From Ziziphus jujuba (taxonomy: Eukaryota; Streptophyta; Magnoliopsida; Rosales; Rhamnaceae), in contig NC_083384.1 of assembly GCF_031755915.1 (NCBI RefSeq), forward strand, positions 7,232,501 to 7,296,500: a DNA stretch of 64,000 bases. The letters are read 5' to 3'. The notes under the pieces are model-generated. The model searched no databases. It worked only from the letters and a program-made list of their open reading frames with translations, and was not told the DNA's origin. The position numbers were made by a program, and so were the translations under genes. Positions 35,622 to 48,082 of this stretch are shown here, one piece after another. Within the stretch, counting starts at the first letter, position 1; each line of letters opens with the position of its first letter.

Positions 35622-38600
35622 TGTCAGGATCCATCCGGAATCCCTTCCCAGAACCCTAGACAAATCCTGATCCCAGGGAGATCCTACCGAACCCTCCTAT
35701 GGAAAATCCAGCAGCATTTCTCCTGAGGGTAAAACATGCCCAAAATTTACCTGTATGAAAATGCACTCATATATACTATCACCTTATCTCTCCCACCTTA
35801 CTAAAAATAAATTCCACAAATGACAGCACTTCGATAACAAATTAGATATCAAATATATATATACAACGTAAATAATTTACTAAGTAAGCAACCAAAATAT
35901 ACCATCAAAGGTTCATGACCGCCCACACCACCCACTTAGTGCTGCAAATCTCAAATACATTTCACATCATTTTAAAAATATACCAATGTGTAATATAGAA
36001 AGAAAGATAAATTAACCGCTATATCAACAATAGTAATAATACCAACCATTTAATGCTAATAATGATATTAATATAACTCGTTCGAGGCTATCAACAGTCA
36101 TCCCACATGCCCAAAGGCTATCATATAACCACATCTGTCCAAGGGCTGTCATACTCGCCCGATGGCTGTCACTTGCTCAAGGACTATCATACTTGCCCGA
36201 TGGCCATATTTCTCACCCATTGGTTATGATACTTGTTCAATGCTACAGTATGAAAATCACGATAATAATAATAAAATAAAAATAAATAATGACAATACTA
36301 ATAAAATAATCATAATGATGATGATAATATTAGTAATAATAAAAATAATTGTAAACATAATTCTGATAAATAATAATAGTAATGATAATAAAAGCAATTA
36401 AGTATAATGCTAGAAAATCAAATTATGTATCAGGGGTACAAACAATACCCTCCAACATGTTGCGCAATCCATGATTCCAGCTGTTGCCAGCACCCTGCTA
36501 CCAATACAGTCCGGGATGGTTGCCTAGTTTGGCCGTCCAATCCACTTGACTCGTAGGCAACATAGTGACGAGGCTAGCTCTTCATGAACCACATCGGATC
36601 GCTGTTCCCGTACGGTGTGATATATACAAATATAACATATATATATATATACACACAAAAGATACTTGATGCACATACTATATACCAATGGTGTCCTACG
36701 GTGCCCAACATCCCAAAGCATCGTCTGACGAGGAGATTAAAGAGAGAAATTGGCATACGGTCACATGGCATCTCACCGCCCCGCTGCTTAAAACGTTATT
36801 CTGGCCATGGAGGGGGGCGGCTATGGCCAATATCAAACTTTCCTTCCCTCGGTCCGATGGCAACTCACGGGAGATATTACAACTTGCACCCTAATCACAT
36901 CCATATCCACTTGCGCACTAATCACATCCACAACTACAGAACACCAGTACGTGTATGGTGCATCTAAAAATTATAAATTTTTTTATAGTATTATTAAAAT
37001 AATAAGTTTCGATAAAATAAGATAAAATCAAATTTATGAATAATTAATTAATTATATTTTTTGGAAATACTAAATTTTAAATAAATATTTTTCTTCAAAT
37101 CCATAAAATCAATTTTCACCAAAACAATATAAAAATTCTTACATAATTTAAATTACATAATATATTTTTGTTATCACGGTAATTTAACACAATTAATTTC
37201 TCAATTTTTAGATCAATTTACAACAAATATCATTTAATCCACATATAATTTCACAACTTCACATATAAATAAGTATACAAAAATATATTCTAACAGATAC
37301 CATAATCTCACAATAAAATTAACAATAATTTAATAATAATTTAATAGCACCTTCAAAATTAACAGCTTCCCAATTTTAGAAATATTAATTCAACCCATAT
37401 TTATGCAATTCAACGCAATTTAACATCTTCAATATAAATAACAATTATTTAAATATTAAACAGGTACATCTTTCAGACTACCATATTAAAATAATAATAT
37501 TTTATCCAAAAATAGCATCTTTCAAAATACTCAATCATAATTCACAAACAAGGTACCTATAAGAAGCTAAAGAGATGAGAAATACGCTACCGACTTCCGT
37601 TGGGCTCAAATCAACCCACGGTTACTGGAAAATGGACGGAAAGATTCAGTCAAAGTTCAACTTCTCATATCTCTCAAACAACAAGGAATTGAGCTGAATG
37701 GATCTCAAAATTGAGCTCAGAGGGTCCAAAAACAGTAGAAAGGAATATCAATTTAGCCGGGTGATGGCGAGATCACCCGAAAACCAATTTGCTATCACCG
37801 ACGATGGAGGCCCGATCCGGGTGCGTCCGGCGACATTCAGCCTTGTGCTTTAGGCTACCGGCTGAGTTTTCCACAGGCTTTCTATCTGTCTGGTGCGTGT
37901 CGTAGTCCGGTGGCAGGAAGAGATGTAGCAAGGAGAGACCGACAGGAGGAAGAAGAATGAAGAAGGAAGAAGAAAGAAGAAGAAAGAAGAAGAAGAAAAG
38001 AAGAAGAAAAGAGAACCCGTGGTGTTTTCCCATGTGGGGAAAGAAAGAAAAATAAAGAAAAAGAAAAAGAAAAAGGAAAAAAAAAAATTAAAAAAATAAA
38101 TAAATAATATTAAAATAATAAAATTTTATCATAATAATATAATATATAAAATAATAACAAATATAATATAATATAATATGACATTTACTTGTGGCTGACA
38201 TGTGGTATTTTCTCATTGTGACACACGGCACCATTAACTAAGTTACACGTGGCATATATTGTTCACACATTTAAAAATAATATTAAAATAATATAATATT
38301 TGAAAAATTTTGCAGGTCCATAACTTTAAAACCACATGTCCGAATCGGGTGTGCCACTAGTTTACAAACTCGTATCAACGAGTACTTCACAACCATGTAT
38401 GAGTCAAAACTCAATTTCACAAAAATAGAAAGTCAACTTCGACACCCTCGGACAGTTCGGACATCAACTTGTTTTACTCATAGCTTTCAAACCGTAGCTC
38501 CATTTTCGACGTGCTACTAGTCTATGGACTCGTGTCAATGCATATTTCATAATGGTGCCTCGATCAACCTAGAATTCTTGCCGAGTCAAAAAGTCAAAGT

Positions 38601-38688
38601 TTGATCCTTCTCGATCAACGACGGACAAACCCAATCAACCTTGGTCAACATGAGAAAATTCCAGCGTACTTCGGGACAGGATGTTACA
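35622..38688 (-). mobile_element. Solo LTR 5 of the gypsy family
   Basis: Plus-strand ends are TGTCAGGATCC and GGACAGGATGTTACA. The perfect duplication TACAC flanks it (35617-35621 and 38689-38693). It interrupts the TNL-2 3' flank: the paralogous flank of TNL-1 is continuous across the equivalent point near 1560. This copy carries private sequence, including a short tandem array at about 36085-36240 and an ATA-rich stretch to 36400. Length is 3067 bp. Confidence 0.92.
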
Positions 38689-38693
38689 TACAC

Positions 38694-40339
38694 TAACAAA
38701 CACATCAGCTATTAAACTTCCTATAATTTTGTCCTCTATTAAATTTGAATTCATTTGATAATTTTCCAACTAATACACGCCAAGAACAGAGCTATCAACA
38801 ACAACTTAATGTAGATTAACAACTAGTGCCAATTTGTTAATTTGTAGGGACAAAAGGCTTCATATGGGATTATTCTCAACATTTGTTGAACTTTGCTGCT
38901 AGTAGGAAAAGGAGAGTGTACCCCAAAGGATAGTGGTCCAAATGAGAAGTTCAAATCAAACTTGGCAGAAAGCGACATCAAGAAAGCACCAATATTTAGA
39001 AATTTGTCGGATACAAATTATGTGCAAAAATGAATTCACAAAACAAAACTACAATAGAAACAGCTAGCATGATGAAAACCATATAGAATTGTGAAGTCGA
39101 GCAATGACACCATGTACATGTTGTTACGAAAGTATGACAAAAACAATAACAATAAAAGAACGGGAATAAAAATAAAATATACATAGATTTACATAAAAAA
39201 AAATCTTTGATGGAAAAAAAATCAGAGGCAAAAGGAACCAAAACTTTTGCTAAATATGGTGTAAACTTCTAACACATGTAAAGTTCTGATTTTTTCTGGT
39301 AGCCCTTTTTAACATCAGTGCTTAAAGTGTCTGGAAGAACGTTTTTAATTTATGTGTATAAATTTATAAAATCAACATTATGGTTTTGTTAATAAAGTAA
39401 ATCAGTATTGTTTTTATTATCATATTCATTCAATTATACTTGTATTTTATCAAACACTTGCAGATAATAACAGAAAAACAGAAAAATTAACATATATTAA
39501 ATTCGTATTCTATATAGTCTATGCTCCTAGCAACTAAGAAAAAAACCCTTTGAAATAAATACACAAATGTTTGAGAGATTTTAGTCAGCAAGACAACCAA
39601 TGATGCTCAACTAGACGTACATATGTAAGGCCATATAAATAATCCAAAATATCATCGATATGTATACTCTTTGTTGTATAATTTTCTGACTAGTCAAACA
39701 AAAGTAAGAATAACACTATGTTTGAATTGAAAGGAGAAAAGTTAAAGAAAGGACAAGTTTAATGAGGAAAAAGATGAATATTTTTTACTAAAAAATTTTG
39801 GTTGGATAATTAGTAAACGTAAAGGAAAAATAAAATTGTGAAAGATAATAAATACTTTCATATAATAATAATACTAAAAATAATTTTGGAATATTTAAAA
39901 AATTTATTAAAAGCTTTTCTTTTCCATTTATTTCTTGCCAATTTTAAAAGAAAAACAAAGCAATTAGCATGATAAATAAAATAATCAATTTCTTCCCTTT
40001 CCTACTTTTTCCTTTCCTTTCAATCTCATTTAACTATCAAAATAAAAGATTGAAATATTTTCCTTCCTAGAATTTTCTTATTTCATCAATCTAAACATAA
40101 TAAGGCTTTTTGTACAAGAAAACAAAAAAGCAAAAAAGCAATAATAATATGGAAAAATTCATGCTGATGGTAAAAAAAATAAAACCAATTAAATATTAAT
40201 AGAATGAAGGATTTTCCTTTCCTTACAATTAATTAGGCCTTATTTGTGTGTATTCAAACGCTGGCGTTTCTTTTGTTTTTTTTTTGGTCAATAAACGATA
40301 GTGTTAATCAATATGGAGAATAATGTAAAAACCATTTAC
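38694..40339. other. 3' flank of TNL-2, duplicate of 1560-3200
   Basis: No gene is seen. The stretch follows the TNL-1 flank closely, for example TTTATAAAATCAACATTA at 39360 against 2556, and the GCAATAATAATATGGAA word near 40136 and 2960. A MITE present here at 39714 is absent from the TNL-1 copy. Confidence 0.65.
39714..40098 (+). mobile_element. MITE-like element copy 2, with target duplication
   Basis: This 385-bp AT-rich insertion has TATGTTTGAATTGA near its left end and TCAATCTAAACAT at the right end, an imperfect terminal inverted repeat. It is flanked by AATAA on both sides (39709-39713 and 40099-40103). The paralogous flank of TNL-1 (near 2915-2925) has a single AATAA and no insertion, so it serves as an empty site. 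The superfamily is not certain. Confidence 0.65.
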
Positions 40340-40415
40340 TCATTTGATTGGGCATTGATTCTCTTGGAATTGATGTGAGGATTGACCACAACGTTCACCA
40401 ACTTGTCTTATTTAA

Positions 40416-40739
40416 CTACTCCAACCCAGACTTTTTGATATCCCAATTGATGACTGCTTCTCCCTCTACAAACACACGACAAGAAGCCTCGATGACATTG
40501 CTTCAAACAGAGGACCACTCTGCCCCAAATACACTTTGAAATATAGCTTGAGCAAGAGTGGTCTTTCCAATACTGCCATACCACTTATGAAGCGAATATT
40601 CGCTGAGCCAATGCATAACAATTCTTTAATTTTCTTCACAGGCTTTTCAATTCCAATCAAGTGCCTCTTGAAATGATCATTTGTTTATCCATACTTAGAC
40701 AATTTCAATAAAACATCTTCAACAATTTTTTCAATAAAC
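40416..40739 (-). pseudogene. TNL-2 fused P-loop and C-JID remnant
   Basis: From 40739 to about 40540 the sequence is NB-ARC linker and P-loop; from about 40530 to 40416 it matches the terminal C-JID block of TNL-1 (3390-3280). The join falls between IFQ of the P-loop helix and EWSSV of the tail, around 40525-40540. A TAG at 40418-40416 ends the frame three codons before the position of the TNL-1 stop. The deletion equals almost all of TNL-1 from about 6250 to 3400. Confidence 0.8.
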
Positions 40740-41277
40740 TATAACGTTTTAAGGAATTTGAATGATTTGGCCGATTTGAAATAGTGGGCATTAAATGAAA
40801 TTTATTTTGGTGCCATTTTGTGTTTTTTTTTGGAAAAGGAAAAGGCTTTTCTGGGGTACGAGAAAAAGGAGGGAGAAGAGAGTAGAAAAAGGATTGGTTT
40901 CTTTTTTTTTTTTTTTTAATCTAGTTTTTGAACAGTGAAAAAAAAATTCAAAAAAAAAAAAAGGTTTGCATTTAGAGAGTGGAAAAGCAAAGGTATACTG
41001 AAAGTTCGAGGGAAAGCTTTGGTGGTGCTGCATCCAAAAGTTTTCGATTTCGTTGTATCCTGGGAGACAACTGTCAGAAAACATCTGCACCGGTGGGACG
41101 GAAATTGTCTTAAAGACACTGTGGTATCACACAGGTCTCAGATTATTTTTCAACCAGCAGATTAAAACTAAGGACATACAGGTTTTTATTTTATATTTTT
41201 ATTTCCTGTATTTGATAATGATTATTGATAATTGTTATTCCACATATATACACATATACCCATGTTATTTTCTAACA
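40740..41277 (+). repeat. 5' LTR of copia element 2
   Basis: It ends TATTTTCTAACA. Internal poly-T and poly-A runs differ in length from the 3' copy. Confidence 0.9.
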
Positions 41278-42149
41278 TTCTTAAGATAATTTCCGCATGA
41301 ATATATGTTTATATATGTGGATTGTTCAATTTTGTTGTTAATTAGTGACTTTCGGGTGTAAAGTTTTTTGTTTTAAAAAAAAAAAATCTTCACACCCGAG
41401 TATTAGATTTGTCATGGGAATTAGTATATTTTATTTATCTAGTTTCTCAAACTTTGTTTCCATCAATTATTCTAGCCCTTTATTGTATTTATATATATTT
41501 ATATTTTTGCCCTTGGTTTGTGATGAAACCCGTGTGAAAGAAATGAGGTGGGCATGTGTATTATTTTTTTTCCAAACAATTTTGCCCATTTCAGTTGAAA
41601 AAAAAAAACAAAAAAAAAAGTCTTCAAACCCGAGTGGGTTGTGTGATGGACATGTGGTCTTTTTTGTTTTTACTTATTCAAATGTTTATAAATATTTTTG
41701 TAAAATATACATGTCCATGATTTGATCTATTTGTTGTGTTGGGTTTGTGAGAAAGTTGTTTCTTTTAGGTTTGAAAATTCTTGGGCAATTCTTTATCATT
41801 GTTTAAAATTAAAAATTTTTTTTTACAAAATTGAATTACCCATGAATTTTAAGATTTTTGATGATTTTTGGACAATTTTTGGTGCTGGATTAGTGAAAAA
41901 GAGGTGAAAAAATATGAACCGGGTCAGAAAACCCGTTTACCAGTAAAATAGGTCGCATTTGACCCGGTTGGAGGTTGAAGAAGGGTTAAAAATGGGTAAA
42001 TGGGCTGGATTTTGGGTTAATGGGTCTGAAGTTGGGTACTGTTGTATATGGACTAGTTCAAAAGCCCAACCCTGGTTAGAACAGGCTACTGTTCAACACA
42101 AGGTTCAAGCCCAGATAAGACCCAGCCCACATGAATAGTGGCCCAATTG

Positions 42150-42545
42150 GCATGGGCACGCCACATGTCTCCATGAGAGAGAGCGCACGTGGCATATGAA
42201 CAGTGACACCGTGCACAGTGGCAAGGCTACGTGGCGAACTGGGGAGATGCCACGTGTCACACAATAGCAAGGCCACATGTCGACCTGTCCTGATGACACA
42301 TGTCGTCCTGTGAGAGAGCCCCGTGTCGGATCATTGAGTTGACACGTTGCGACCTATTACAGGTGCCACGTGCCGATCTCCCGTGGTGTCACGTGTCAGA
42401 ATATAACAGCGCCACGTGTCATCACCTTAAGTGTGCCATGTGTCACGTTGTGAATGACTCGCGTGTTGGTCTCCGAAGACGCCACGTGTCGGTTTGAGGA
42501 ATGCCACATGTCGGCCTGCGAATGCACCACGTGTTAGTGACAGTA
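42150..42545. promoter_or_regulatory. Cluster of CACGTG (G-box/ABRE-like) motifs in the copia 2 leader
   Basis: Seven exact CACGTG hexamers (near 42185, 42250, 42367, 42390, 42412, 42482 and 42528) and about eight one-base variants occur in 400 bases, mostly as CCACGTGTC or CCACATGTC at irregular spacings of 20-35 bases. CACGTG is the core of the G-box and of the abscisic-acid response element. The array follows the same rough pattern each time, as a decayed tandem repeat would. A regulatory role is inference. Confidence 0.55.
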
Positions 42546-42700
42546 TGTGAACAGTGCCTGTGAACTATAAATTTTGTGGGTGTATACAGAAATCCTAGAA
42601 AATCATATTGTTTGTGTTTTCCTATTGGAAATTGGTTGGAATTAGTTTGTTAAGATAGAATAACAACTAATTGATTTCTGATTTTTATGATTTTATAGAA

Positions 42701-43996
42701 ATGGCAAGTAGAGATATGCCCGTTGCACAAGTGACAAAACAGACTCCTGTGGTTCAAGCTCCTTTTACTGCAAGTCGTGCAGAAAGACCTGAGAAGTTCG
42801 ATGGAGCGAATTTCAAAAGGTGGCAACAGAAGATGTTGTTTTACCTGACTACATTGGGCCTTGCAAGGTTTCTGAATGAAGACGCATCACCGAGTAGTGA
42901 AAAGAGTGACAAAGAAACTCTGATGGCGGTGGATGTGTGGAAGAATTCCGATTATTTATGTCGGAATTATGTCCTGAATGGCCTATCAGATTCCCTTTAT
43001 GGAGTGTACTGTAGCTCAAAATCAGCGAAAGAGCTGTGGGAAACTTTGGACCAGAAGTACAAGACCAAAAATGCTGGATCCGAAAAGTTTGTGGTAGGCA
43101 GATTTTTGGACTATATGATGGTGGATACCAAGCCACTAATGAGTCAGGTACATGAGTTGCAAGTGCTCATCTAAGAACTTCTTGATGAAGGGATGATCAT
43201 TAATGAAGCCTTTTAAATGGCTTGTATGATTGAGAAACTACCTCCAAGTTGGAGTGACTTCAGGAATTATCTGAAGCACAAAAGAAAGGAGATGGATATA
43301 GAGGCTCTTGTTAGCAAGCTTTGCATAAAAGATGATAATAGGAGATCTGACAGGAGATCCATGAAGGCCGCTATAAAGGCCAATGTTGTGGAGCATAGGA
43401 GTAGCTCCAAGAGTCAAAAGAAGAAACTTGGAATGAGTTCCAAGTTGGGGCCTAAAGGAGGCATCTCCAAAAATGCCATGTTCCAAGGAAAATGCTTCAA
43501 TTGTGACAAGATGGGTCACAGAGCGGCAGATTGTAGATTACCGAAAAGAAAAAGGAACAAGGAGGCACAGATGATGGAGCACATCACAAGAGAGGTTGAT
43601 GATATTGACCTAAACGCTGTTGTCTCTGAGGTGAACTTAGTGGGTTCTAACCCAAGAGAGTGGTGGATAGATACAGGTGCAACCCATCACGTGTGTGCAG
43701 ATAGGAGCATGTTCACCTCCTTCGAACCAAAGGCAAATGGGGAGAAGTTGTTCATGGGTAATTCTGCCACATCGGAAATCCAAGGGGAGGGCAAGATTGT
43801 CCTGAAGATGACCTCTGGGAAGGATTTGACTCTAAATAGTATATTGTATGTACCAGACATCCGAAAGAATTTGGTGTCTGGATCGCTGCTAATCAAACAT
43901 GGTTTTAGATTAGTGTTTGAGTCAGACAAGGTTATCTTGTCCAATATGGGATGTTTGTGGGAAAGGGCTATGAAGTCAATGGTATGTTCAAATTGA
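42701..43996 (+). pseudogene. Copia 2 gag and protease
   Basis: Met at 42701 begins [11 protein letters not shown]; the gag core includes [20 protein letters not shown] and [13 protein letters not shown]. Two in-frame TAA codons (43172-43174 and 43214-43216) interrupt gag. The frame then continues with [16 protein letters not shown], a zinc knuckle [14 protein letters not shown] (43495-43536) and the protease motif [12 protein letters not shown] with an intact D-T-G (43670-43678). A frameshift near 43945 moves the rest of the polyprotein to another frame. By length and motif order it was a standard copia polyprotein. Confidence 0.88.
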
Positions 43997-46701
43997 ATGT
44001 AATGACTGTAAAGCCAAAGTTTATTAATAATAAAGCTAGTACTTCTTCTGTTTACTTGCTTGAGTCTTCCATTTTGTAGCATGGTAGACTAGGTCATGTT
44101 AATTTTAATTCTCTACGGAGGTTAATTAACTTGAATCATATTCCCACGTTTGATATTGATACCAAACATAAGTGTGAAACTTGTGTAGAAGCAAAATTAA
44201 CGAGGTTATCATATCAAACAATTGAAAGAAATAATGAACCTCTGGATTTAATACATAGTGATGTATGTAATTTAAAGTTTGCACCGACTAGAGGTGGTAA
44301 TAAATATTTTATCACCTTTATTGATGATAATACGAAATATTGCTATGTATACTTGCTTAAGAGCAAGGATGAGGGTATAGAGAAATTTATTCTCTATAAA
44401 ATGGAAGTTGAGAATCAACTCACCCGCAAAATTAAAGTGATCAGAAGTGATCGTGGTGGAGAGTATGTAACTCCATTTGGAGAGCATTGTGCTCAACATG
44501 GCATAATACATGAAGTTACTCCACCATATTCGTCGCAATCAAATGGTGTGGCTGAATGGAAAAATAGAACTTTGAAAAAAATGATGAATGCAATGCTGTT
44601 AAGTTCTAGAGTACCTCAGAACTTGTGGGGGGAAGACGTTTTGTCGGCAAACGACCTTTTAAATAAGATGCCCCGTAAAGATCAGGTGAAAACACCTTAT
44701 GAACTTTAGAAAGAAAAACAACCTACCTATAAATATTTACGAGTGTGGGGGTGTCTTGCCAAAGTTGTGGTACCTACTCCTAAAAAGGTAAAGATAGATC
44801 CCAAGACAGTAGATTGCATCTTCATAGGATATGCATAAAATAGTAGTGCATATCGGTTTCTCGTGTATAAGTCAGAGATTCCTGATATACACAAGAATAC
44901 AATAATGGAATCAAAAAATGCATCATTTTTTGAACATATTTTTCCGTATAAAATTGAAGCAGGACCAAGTAAGTCTAAACGAACTTATAATGCTATCAGT
45001 GATGATGATCATGATAGTGATCAAGATCAGGAGACCGAAGTTGAGACTGAGGTTGAATTAAGACGAAGCGAAAGAGTAAGAATGGAAAAATTCTACGGTC
45101 TGGATTTTCTTACTTATATGCTAGAAAGTGAACGTCAAAGCTTCCAAGAAGCTATTAATTCTCCTGAAGGAAATTTATGGAAAGAAGCCATAAAAAGTAA
45201 GATTGATTCCATCTTGTAAAATCATACCTGGGAACTAGTAGATCTTCCTCCAGGTTGTAAACCGTTAGTTTATAAATGGATATTTAAAAGGAAGATGAAA
45301 GCAGATAAAACAATAGATAAATACATGGCAAGACTTGTACTTAAAGGATACAAGCAACAAGAAGGCCTTGATTATTTTGATACTTATTCTCCGGTGACGA
45401 GAATAAATTCCATAAGGATGGTACTGGCAATTACTACATTGTGGAATCTTGAAGTACATCAAATGGATGTGAAAACAACATTTCTTAATGGAGATCTCGA
45501 TGAAGAGATCTACATGGAGCAACCTGAGGGTTTTTCCATACCAAGACAAGAAAAGAAAGTCTGTAGATTGGTAAAGTCCTTGTATGGACTTAAACAAGCC
45601 CCAAAGCAATGGCATCAAAAATTTGATAGTGCCATGCTTAGTGATGGATTTAAGATAAATGAGTGTGATAAATGTATCTATGTAAAAGATACAGAGAATG
45701 GATATGTCATTCTTTGTCTGTATGTAGATGACATACTCATAATAGGTAGTGATGACAATATGGTCCAAACTACAAAAGCGATGTTGAAATCCAAATTTGA
45801 TATGAAAGATATGAGGCTTGCAGATGTGATTTTAGGGATGAAAATCACGAGGACTTTGAATGGTATCATTCTTAGTCAAACACATTATGTAGATAAAATA
45901 CGGGCTAATTTTAGTAAAGATGATACTAATATAGCCAGAAAACCCATTGATGTGAGTTTACATTTATCTAAGAATAAAGGAGAGAGTGTATCTCAAGTGG
46001 AATATGTAAGGGTGATTGGAAGTCTGATGTACTTAATGAATTGTACAAGACCAGACTTAGCCTATGCTATAAGTAGACTAAGTAGATACACGAGTAATCC
46101 AAATGATGAACATTGGAAAGGAATCGTTAGAGTATTAAGATACTTACGATATACTCGTAAATACGGACTGCACTATATGAGATATCCTGCTGTATTAGAA
46201 GGATACAGTGATGCTAACTGGATATCAGATATAAATGATTCAAAATCCACTAGTGGCTATGTATTTATATTAGCGGGTGCAGCTGTAACATGGAAGTCCT
46301 CAAAACAAACAGTGATAGCTCGATCCACGATGGAATCAGAGTTCATCGCATTAGATAAATGTGGAGAAGAGGCAGAATGGCTACGCCAATTCTTAGAGGA
46401 CATTCCAAGGTGGCCTAAACCTGTGCCAGCTATAAGTATACATTGTGATAGTCAATCTGCGATTGGTAGGGTATAGAATATTATGTATAATGGAAAGTCT
46501 AGACATATTCGTCGTGAACACAATTCTATTAGACAGTTAATCTCAACTGGAGTTATCTCAATAGATTATGTAAAGTCAAAGGATAACATTGCGGATCCGC
46601 TAACCAAAGGGTTAAATAGAGAACTAGTTGAGAAGTCATCGAGGGGAATGGGATTGAAGCCCGTGAGTAAAGTCGATACGATGGAAACCCAACCTAGTTG
46701 A
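43945..46701 (+). pseudogene. Copia 2 integrase, reverse transcriptase and RNase H
   Basis: After a TAG close to 44080, the integrase zinc finger HGRLGHVNFNSL and CETCVEAK begin, followed by the core with LIHSDVC, VIRSDRGGEY and SNGVAEWKNRTL. Stops lie at 44707-44709, about 44836 and 45217-45219. Reverse transcriptase has [32 protein letters not shown] and the intact catalytic box [10 protein letters not shown] (45721-45732). RNase H has [21 protein letters not shown] and [11 protein letters not shown], then a TAG at 46474-46476 and the HIRREHNSIRQL ending. All pieces share one reading frame, so only point stops separate them. Confidence 0.9.
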
Positions 46702-47249
46702 CTGGAGATCCCAAGATCTAGGTTCAATGGGACGACGCAATTGTAAAGACTGGTATGAATCACTGTGGGGGTTAATCCTCTGTCCATTCCTATGATGAAA
46801 TAGTGATAGATAGAGGTTAAGCATGAAGTATGCTTTTAATGATTCCTAAAAATGTGTGTTTAGTAATCTATGCATAGTTATGCTGATTACATTGGAAATA
46901 GGAATTACCTATGTGAGAGAGAAGAGTGGCTGCTTTAAAGGAGAATTGTTAAGGGCGCAATTCTTTAGAAACTCTTGCAGAACCAGGCAGGTGTTCAAGG
47001 CCAAAATGAACACAACAGTGAGAACTAAAGTATACCAGGGAGGAATCTGTGTGAACTATGTTATCATTTACACAAACAACGAAATGGTTCAAAGATATCG
47101 CATCTACCATTAGTCAGTGAAGAAGATATAGTTGCACAAGGGAAGATTCAAAGAGTAACATCTACCTATCCTATGTAGGTTTCAACTGCAGAGCTTTACC
47201 ACCAGAGTCTTGCATAGTCCTTAGAAGTCAAATCATTCATGTGGGGGAT
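46702..47249 (+). other. Copia 2 3' untranslated part and polypurine tract
   Basis: This is non-coding sequence between the end of RNase H and the 3' LTR. It ends in GTGGGGGAT, the probable polypurine tract. No additional gene is recognised. Confidence 0.7.
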
Positions 47250-47789
47250 TGTAACGTTTTAAGGAATTTGAATGATTTGGACGGTTTGAAATAGTGGGCA
47301 TTAAATGAAATTTATTTTGGTGCCGTTTTGTGTTTTTTTTTTGAAAAGGAAAAGGCTTTTCTAGGGTACGAAAAAAAGGAGGGAGAAGAGAGTAGAAAAA
47401 GGATTGGTTTCTTTTTTTTTTATTCTAGTTTTTGAACAGTGAAAAAAAGAATTTCAAAAAAAAAAAAAAAAAAAGGTTTGCATTTAGAGAGTGGAAAAGT
47501 AAAGGTATACTGAAAGTTCGAGGGAAAGCTTTGGTGGTGCTGCATCCAAAAGTTTTCGATTCCGTTGTATCCTGGAAGACAACCGTCAGAAAACATCTGC
47601 ACCGGTGGAACATAAATTGTCTTAAGGACACTGTAGTATCACACAGGCTTCGGACTATTTTTCAACCAGCAGATTAAAACTAAGGACATACAGGTTTTTA
47701 TTTTATATTTTTATTTCCTGTATTTGATAATGATTATTGATAATTGTTATTCCATATATATACACATATATCCATGTTATTTTCTAACA
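47250..47789 (+). repeat. 3' LTR of copia element 2
   Basis: It starts TGTAACGTTTTAAGG and ends TTTCTAACA before the TAAAC duplication. Confidence 0.9.
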
Positions 47790-48082
47790 TAAACTTGTAC
47801 TCAAGCCTAGCAAATGAAGAAATCAAATACAAATTGTAGGTTATAGAAAAGGGAATCGTACTTTATTTACTGTTTTGACTTTTTAGGAAATATATGAAAG
47901 GGGAAGTATTATCAACCTCTTGGAGGGTTTGACAAAAGGACCTTTTAAGCTTAAAAACTCATCACTTAGACCCTGGACTTGACACCCTGAAATTAATTAG
48001 TAAACACTATTACTCTCTTTAGCAATATGTCATTATTTATTTATTTTATACACATATTATAAATTGATAAGATAGAAAGTTC

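Larger units (their letters stand above)
40740..47789 (+). mobile_element. Ty1/copia retrotransposon 2, in TNL-2
   Basis: The element is 7050 bp. LTRs are 538 bp (40740-41277) and 540 bp (47250-47789); by eye they differ by about twenty substitutions plus poly-A/T length changes. The duplication TAAAC flanks it (40735-40739 and 47790-47794). The 5' LTR starts TATAACG where the 3' copy has TGTAACG. GTGGGGGAT precedes the 3' LTR as the polypurine tract. An unusually long leader (41278-42700) precedes gag. Gag, protease, integrase, reverse transcriptase and RNase H are all present but carry several stops and one frameshift. I find no standard tRNA-Met primer site after the 5' LTR. Confidence 0.92.
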
